Shown: one piece after another, positions 59,720-64,000 of the stretch
Layout of the letters: every line of letters begins with the position of its first letter
Numbering within the stretch: position 1 is the stretch's first letter
Origin: an archaeon
GTDB lineage: Archaea > Nanobdellota > Nanobdellia > Pacearchaeales > GW2011-AR1
Direction of reading: 5' to 3'
Assembly: GCA_018694115.1 (NCBI GenBank)
Contig: JABHNB010000005.1
Coordinates: 91,692 to 155,691, forward strand
Length of the DNA stretch: 64,000 nucleotides
The notes under the pieces: generated by a model
Databases searched by the model: none
What the model was told of the DNA's origin: nothing
Seen by the model: only the letters and a program-made list of their open reading frames with translations
Program-made: the position numbers and the translations under genes

Positions 59720-60318
59720 AATCCGAAGTAGGTTTTTACTGCCGAGATTATCATGTGGATTCCCATACTCATTACGAATAGCCCTGTGATTCTTATAATC
59801 GCACCCATTAGATTATACCTATCTAAAGCACGTTTGATATTAAGTGAGAATAGGGATATGAGGGCGTTAATTCCTATTGCGATGATTAGGGCAAATGAAA
59901 CATAAAGTGGGCTCAAGATGCTTGCTTTCAATATTGTTGCTGCAATTGTGGCAGGTCCAGCAATCATTGGGGAGGCAAGCGGGACAATTGCCATCTCGGA
60001 AATAGATCCATCATCATCAAGGTTGAAGAACAGTCCCCTATCAAGTGCCCTAAAACCCATCACGGTAAGGACAATTCCTCCCGCAATTCTCAGTGCGTTT
60101 ATATCAATCTGAAAAAAATCTTGCAAAATAAATTTTCCCGCGAAAGCGAACAAAATAAGCATGGCCAAGGCGATAAGATTAGATTTCATTATTAGCCGAA
60201 CAATCCCATTTTTTTGGATCTTTTTAGGCAACATATTTACGACAACTACCTTACTAACTGGATTAATCAAGGCAAGAAAGAATAGGGCCTCCATTACGAT
60301 AGCAATAATAGATATCAT
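59716..60318 (-). CDS. MarC-family membrane protein
   Basis: 200 residues, six transmembrane helices. FLALINPVSKVVVVNMLP and IVPLASPMIAGPATIAATI are the duplicated NP/GP motifs of MarC. Transport substrate unknown. Its stop overlaps the convergent dus end by 4 nt. Confidence 0.87.
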   Translation of the reverse strand: MISIIAIVMEALFFLALINPVSKVVVVNMLPKKIQKNGIVRLIMKSNLIALAMLILFAFAGKFILQDFFQIDINALRIAGGIVLTVMGFRALDRGLFFNLDDDGSISEMAIVPLASPMIAGPATIAATILKASILSPLYVSFALIIAIGINALISLFSLNIKRALDRYNLMGAIIRITGLFVMSMGIHMIISAVKTYFGF

Positions 60319-60392
60319 GCAGGTGAGGGGTTCGAAGGGTATTTAATTCTTTCTTCAAGAAGATATAAAAACTCTCCAAGCCTTCAATAAAA

Positions 60393-61331
60393 ATGGTGTG
60401 GAAATGGATCGGATTATTACTTGTATTTCTTCTTGTAACACTCTCAGCACTAACTTTTCAATATTATCTTCCTGGAGAATTTAGAGAACTTCGAGTAGCT
60501 CCCGGAGAGTTCCCTGCAGGAAAAGAAGCAGGATCTATTGACTATGGTAAAACTCCAGTACTTTATAGAAATTTAAGGTTCGATCATAACAGAATTTCTT
60601 ATTCTCTTGAGGAGACTTGTCCTGCCGTAAATAAGGAGAAGATGATCGAAGGGTTCGCAGAGCTTTCAAATAAGATTAATGTTATTTCCTTCTATGAAAC
60701 CGAAGGGGAGCCAGACATCCAAGTAAGTTGCTCTGAGGAAGATATCGAAATAGAAAGTAATCTCTTCGTTGCCGGGGAGGGAGGTCCAACAAAGATCATT
60801 AATGCTAGCGCGTTTGGAATAATCAAGCAAGGAAAAATCCTATTATATGAGGAACCTAGATGTGATTATCCTGTTGTTGAGATCCATGAACTTCTTCACG
60901 TTCTGGGATTTGACCATTCTACAAATCCAAATAATATTTTATTCAATGTTTCCAGGTGTGATCAGAGAGTTACTTCCGATATTGTCAGACTTTTAGATGA
61001 GCTTTACTCTATAGAAGCATTACCGGATCTATCAATCGAGGATCTGGTCGCCTCAACAAAGGGAAGGTACTTAGATTTTAATGTGACTGTAGAAAACATT
61101 GGATTAATGGATTCTTCAGAATCAAGTTTAACTGTATCTTCAGGTGGAAAAGAAATCCATAAGTTCGATTTAGGGGCAATAAAAGCGGGAGCAAAAGGAA
61201 CTCTCAAGGCACAAAATGTTAAATTATTTTCAAGCGATTCATCTTCCATAGAGTTTACAATCGATAGGGAAAATACCATCCGTGAACTTAAGGAAGGTAA
61301 TAATCTAATTCGGATGATTGTATCAAGTTAG
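60393..61331 (+). CDS. Metzincin-type metalloprotease with CARDB-like domain
   Basis: 312 residues. Signal anchor at about 3-24, then a protease part ending in VVEIHELLHVLGFDHSTNP, the HExxHxxGxxH zinc motif (about 165). The Met-turn expected after it reads NNILF, without Met. From about 210 a CARDB-like beta-sandwich (DFNVTVENIGLMDSSESSL). Likely secreted and membrane tethered. Confidence 0.75.
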   Translation: MVWKWIGLLLVFLLVTLSALTFQYYLPGEFRELRVAPGEFPAGKEAGSIDYGKTPVLYRNLRFDHNRISYSLEETCPAVNKEKMIEGFAELSNKINVISFYETEGEPDIQVSCSEEDIEIESNLFVAGEGGPTKIINASAFGIIKQGKILLYEEPRCDYPVVEIHELLHVLGFDHSTNPNNILFNVSRCDQRVTSDIVRLLDELYSIEALPDLSIEDLVASTKGRYLDFNVTVENIGLMDSSESSLTVSSGGKEIHKFDLGAIKAGAKGTLKAQNVKLFSSDSSSIEFTIDRENTIRELKEGNNLIRMIVSS

Positions 61332-61365
61332 TAAGGATTAAAAACTCCCTAGCCAGTGTTTTTTA

Positions 61366-63279
61366 ATGGAAGGGGTTATTGAAGAGCACAAAAGGGACGA
61401 TTCTCTAGATTATATAAAAATTCTAAAGGCACTAATGGAACTCCCTTTTTCTGTGGGCAGAACTCTTTTAGCAGATTTCCTAAATGGAAATTACAAAAAC
61501 AAATCTGTAACTAAAAATCGGCTCGATGAACTCTACAATTTTGACACCCTTCATTGGGATAAAGACAAAATCTCCCAAACGGTGGACAAATTGATAAAAA
61601 ACGGAATGGTTGATCAATCAGCAAGTGACTACAACCGATTCGTAAAAGTTCTAAGATTAACCCTAAAAGGAAAAAACGAAATAACAAATCCTACACTCCA
61701 TGAAAAGAAACTAAAGAACAAGGTAAGTTACAAAGAGACCGAAATCACAGAAGAAGATCGAGAAAAATTCCAAGCATTAAACACTTTCTTAGAAGATTTC
61801 AACGATCCTCAAAAGAAAGCAATAATCTCTGAAGCAGAAAAAATTCTCTGTGTTGCTGGGGCGGGTTCTGGAAAGACAACAGTTCTAACCAAAAGAATAG
61901 AGTTCTTAGTAAAATATCGCGGAATTCCCCCCGAAAAGATTCTTGCGGTAACATTCACAAGAAAAGCAAGACAAGAGATGCAGAAAAGATTATTCAACCT
62001 TGGAATTAGGGAAGTCAATGTCCACACGTTTAATTCATTCTGCGAGGGAACCCTAAAGAAGCACGGGGCGAGAATATATGGTCGACCAATTAGGGTACAA
62101 AATTATAGCGATAAAATTCTTGCAATGAATATGGCCCTTTCAACTCTCGGAATAGATATGGAAGAGGCAATAAATAGATATTTCACAGTTTCACAAAGAA
62201 AATTCAAAAACGGAAATCAACTTGCAAATAGCTTCATGAATGATTGTTTTTCTGTTCTAGATTATTTTAAAGTAAAGAAAGAAGACGCTTATGATTTCAG
62301 CAAAGATATTGATGGGAAGAATAAACATAATGCTCAGATGATCCATCAGATAACAAAATATCTTAGAGAACATATGGAGATCCAAGGACTACGAGATTAT
62401 ACAGATCAAATTCTAGATGCAATAAAATTCTTCAAGGAAGAACCCTCAGAGATTCCACAATTCGATCATGTTCTAGTGGACGAATATCAGGATGTTAATA
62501 CAATGCAGATAGAACTAATAGAACTCCTAAAACCAAAAAATCTATTCGCTGTGGGAGATCCAAGACAATCCATTTTTGGATGGAGAGGTTCAGATATAAA
62601 TTATATTCTAGAATTTGAAAAAGATTATGGGAAATCCGAGGTAATAACCCTTACCAAAAACTATCGAAGTTCAGATAAGATCGTCAAATTTATGAATCAC
62701 TCAATAACTGAAATGGGGCTTCCGGATTTAGAGCATCACGTTCCTCAAATTCCAAAGCCATCAAAAATCAAAATCCTGGATTTCGAGTCAGAAGAATTAG
62801 AAAGGAGATTCGTACTAAAAAAGATCCTTGAGTCAAGCACCCCAAAGAATGAGATCTTTGTGCTTGCAAGAACTAATCGTCAGTTGGCAGAACTATCTCA
62901 AATCCTTAGGGAGAGAAATATTTCCCATGTCGTAAAAACTGACGAGCAAAGAAATCCAAAGCCAGGACAGGAAGGAGATCTAACCCTCGCAACAATCCAT
63001 GCGATAAAAGGGCTTGAAGCAAAAGAAGTTTATGTTATCGGATGTAATGAACAGAACTTTCCATGTAAGGCCTCAGATCATCCCGCAATAGAGATGGTTA
63101 AGATTGATGATTACGATAAAGAGGAAGAAGAAAGAAGATTATTCTATGTCGCAATCTCAAGAGCAAAAGAAATTCTTTATCTTACACACTCTGGGAAAAA
63201 ATCTACCTATTTCATAAACGATGAAATGATTCAAACAGCAAGGGAAACAAACAACTCAAATTCTACCTTGGACATTTAA
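61366..63279 (+). CDS. UvrD/Rep-family superfamily 1 helicase with extra N-terminal domain
   Basis: 637 residues. About 130 N-terminal residues are a winged-helix-like extension. Then Walker A CVAGAGSGKTTVLTKR (about 160), VTFTRKARQEM (Ia), DHVLVDEYQDVN (about 370), GDPRQSIFGWRG, LTKNYRSSDKI, LATIHAIKGLEAKEV and YVAISRAKE. 3'-5' DNA helicase for repair. The end overlaps the convergent gene by 17 nt. Confidence 0.92.
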   Translation: MEGVIEEHKRDDSLDYIKILKALMELPFSVGRTLLADFLNGNYKNKSVTKNRLDELYNFDTLHWDKDKISQTVDKLIKNGMVDQSASDYNRFVKVLRLTLKGKNEITNPTLHEKKLKNKVSYKETEITEEDREKFQALNTFLEDFNDPQKKAIISEAEKILCVAGAGSGKTTVLTKRIEFLVKYRGIPPEKILAVTFTRKARQEMQKRLFNLGIREVNVHTFNSFCEGTLKKHGARIYGRPIRVQNYSDKILAMNMALSTLGIDMEEAINRYFTVSQRKFKNGNQLANSFMNDCFSVLDYFKVKKEDAYDFSKDIDGKNKHNAQMIHQITKYLREHMEIQGLRDYTDQILDAIKFFKEEPSEIPQFDHVLVDEYQDVNTMQIELIELLKPKNLFAVGDPRQSIFGWRGSDINYILEFEKDYGKSEVITLTKNYRSSDKIVKFMNHSITEMGLPDLEHHVPQIPKPSKIKILDFESEELERRFVLKKILESSTPKNEIFVLARTNRQLAELSQILRERNISHVVKTDEQRNPKPGQEGDLTLATIHAIKGLEAKEVYVIGCNEQNFPCKASDHPAIEMVKIDDYDKEEEERRLFYVAISRAKEILYLTHSGKKSTYFINDEMIQTARETNNSNSTLDI

Positions 63280-63742
63280 TATAAAATAATTTTCCTGCCG
63301 GTGGAGAACTGTAACATTTTCTAACACTATTCACACCTAAATACGGAACATACTTAGAAATGTATTCCGAATTCCGATCATAATTTATTCCAGTAAACTC
63401 TAAATGATTTTGTTTTCTCCACGAAGCCTTATTCTTCCATGCCGCTTTCTTTTTTAATACTGTTTCGCGATTCCAATCACCTTTATCATAATTCTTCTTT
63501 TTCCAATCTCGCCGGTCCCAATCTTTCTTCTCCAATTCATAATCTCTCCAATCTCGCCCATTCCAATCCTCGATCCAATAGTCTCTCCCTACAATCTTCT
63601 TATGATAAACCGTTCTTTCCCGAGAGATTTCAAAGTCTCCTGAATTAAGATTGTAACTAACTGTCTGGTGAGCCGAAACAAAGCTTACGCTCAATAAAAC
63701 GAACGCCATTAAAACAAAAATCAATCTCTTCTTCATTTTCAT
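63263..63742 (-). CDS. Secreted Trp/Asp-rich repeat protein
   Basis: 159 residues. Signal peptide (LIFVLMAFVLLSVSFVSA), then irregular DW repeats (WIEDWNGRDWRDYELEK, DWDRRDWKKKNYDKGDWN) with high Lys/Arg, then a short Cys-containing end. Probably a surface binding protein. Carries the ATCACAATAAT motif at 63765-63788. An alternative ATG lies at 63736. Confidence 0.55.
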   Translation of the reverse strand: MKMKKRLIFVLMAFVLLSVSFVSAHQTVSYNLNSGDFEISRERTVYHKKIVGRDYWIEDWNGRDWRDYELEKKDWDRRDWKKKNYDKGDWNRETVLKKKAAWKNKASWRKQNHLEFTGINYDRNSEYISKYVPYLGVNSVRKCYSSPPAGKLFYIKCPR

Positions 63743-63764
63743 AATAAAAATAATCTACAAGCAT

Positions 63765-63788
63765 ATTTAAGGATTATTGTGATAAAAT
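63765..63788 (-). promoter_or_regulatory. ATCACAATAAT motif plus TATA-like box
   Basis: On the minus strand TTTATCACAATAATCCTTAA then ATA, about 25 nt before the ATG at 63742. Same layout as the other copies. Confidence 0.6.
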
Positions 63789-63864
63789 GCTCCGGCCCCG
63801 GATTGCAAGCACACTTCTTCACTGAAGTCATTTGAACAAATCCGAATGGAAAATAAAATGCTCC
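63782..63864 (+). repeat. 12-bp direct repeats around a nested hairpin
   Basis: ATAAAATGCTCC at 63782-63793 and again at 63853-63864, the second directly next to the element end at 63867. Between them CGGATT/AATCCG and ACTTC/GAAGT form a nested hairpin (about 63801-63847). No gene is visible. Confidence 0.5.
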
Positions 63865-63866
63865 CG

Positions 63867-63973
63867 CCGTCGACCTGACCTTTTTGGCATCGGGAGGGGA
63901 CACTAAATTTTTTGTTTATGAACTTTGTTTAGTTTAATTGTCGTTGGTGGTTAGAGTTTTTAAGGATTGTCGA
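63867..63973 (+). repeat. Left-end repeat of the integrative element, copy B
   Basis: 107 bp matching 7783-7890 with a one-base length difference, same orientation. The sequence after it (GGTTGAGTATATG) differs from copy A. Probably the start of a second element, or a solo end, that continues outside the window. Confidence 0.8.
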
Positions 63974-64000
63974 GGTTGAGTATATGTCTATTTACTTTTC

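Noticed and set aside
7783..63973. The two 107/108-bp direct repeats as attL/attR of one 56-kb island
   Set aside because: The interval holds core genes (gatB, hisS, pheST, rpo and ribosomal proteins), and a better-supported boundary pair exists at 7776 and 13673.
1..64000. CRISPR array
   Set aside because: No regularly spaced repeats with unique spacers were seen; the repeats found are isolated pairs or coding repeats.
1..64000. rRNA genes
   Set aside because: No stretch with 16S, 23S or 5S landmarks was noticed.

Overview
The window looks like a chromosomal segment of a small-genome archaeon, most probably a DPANN lineage of the Pacearchaeota/Woesearchaeota type. The archaeal call rests on GatD, RNA polymerase subunits E1 and E2, ribosomal proteins S24e and S27ae, the RNase P protein Rpp30, a DUF357 protein, archaeal-type PheRS, and TATA-box promoters that are mostly leaderless (a TTTATAAA-like box about 25-30 nt before the ATG). 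The DPANN call is an inference from gene flavour and many tiny membrane proteins; no phylogeny was run.

Layout. 1-1,621: HEPN/MNT toxin-antitoxin pair and a PHP phosphoesterase. 1,701-7,315: small membrane protein, gatD, and a very large surface polysaccharide-lyase-like protein with a pilin-type N-terminus. 7,776-13,673: a putative integrative element of about 5.9 kb that splits a host gene. It has imperfect terminal inverted repeats, a tyrosine recombinase, a membrane-anchored nuclease-like protein and three secreted or membrane cargo proteins; a second copy of its left end starts at 63,867 and runs off the window. 13,978-26,172: gatB, an acetyltransferase, topoisomerase IB, a seven-module dockerin protein, small membrane proteins, an RRM protein, an HD-domain protein and an amino-acid permease. 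26,228-31,110: tRNA-Arg with flanking fragments, tRNA-His next to hisS, scpA and a strong structured-RNA candidate. 31,207-34,018: amidase (frameshifted), amidoligase-like protein and a serine beta-lactamase/PBP-like hydrolase, a possible cell-wall-targeting cassette. 34,031-36,026: conserved archaeal rpoE1-rpoE2-rps24e-rps27ae operon and a PIN protein. 36,077-39,430: small operon ending in a helix-turn-helix-repeat nuclease whose stop codon lies inside tRNA-Trp. 39,479-48,835: surface metallopeptidase, DPANN-type hypotheticals, P-loop protein with deoC, pyrH with the Rpp30 gene, Kef antiporter and an AbrB/RelE-type pair. 48,881-52,776: pheS-mazG-mazG-pheT. 52,806-64,000: SDR/Lrp divergent pair, tRNA-Thr with a duplicated 3' end, B12-binding radical SAM gene flanked by two dus start regions, MarC, metzincin-like protease, UvrD-family helicase and the second element end.

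Recurring themes are (i) integration-like scars at tRNA genes and at one protein gene, (ii) a shared ATCACAATAAT motif just upstream of the TATA box of at least four genes, and (iii) surface-attached or secreted enzymes, fitting a small cell that acts on the envelope polymers of neighbours. Functional links between cassettes are inference.
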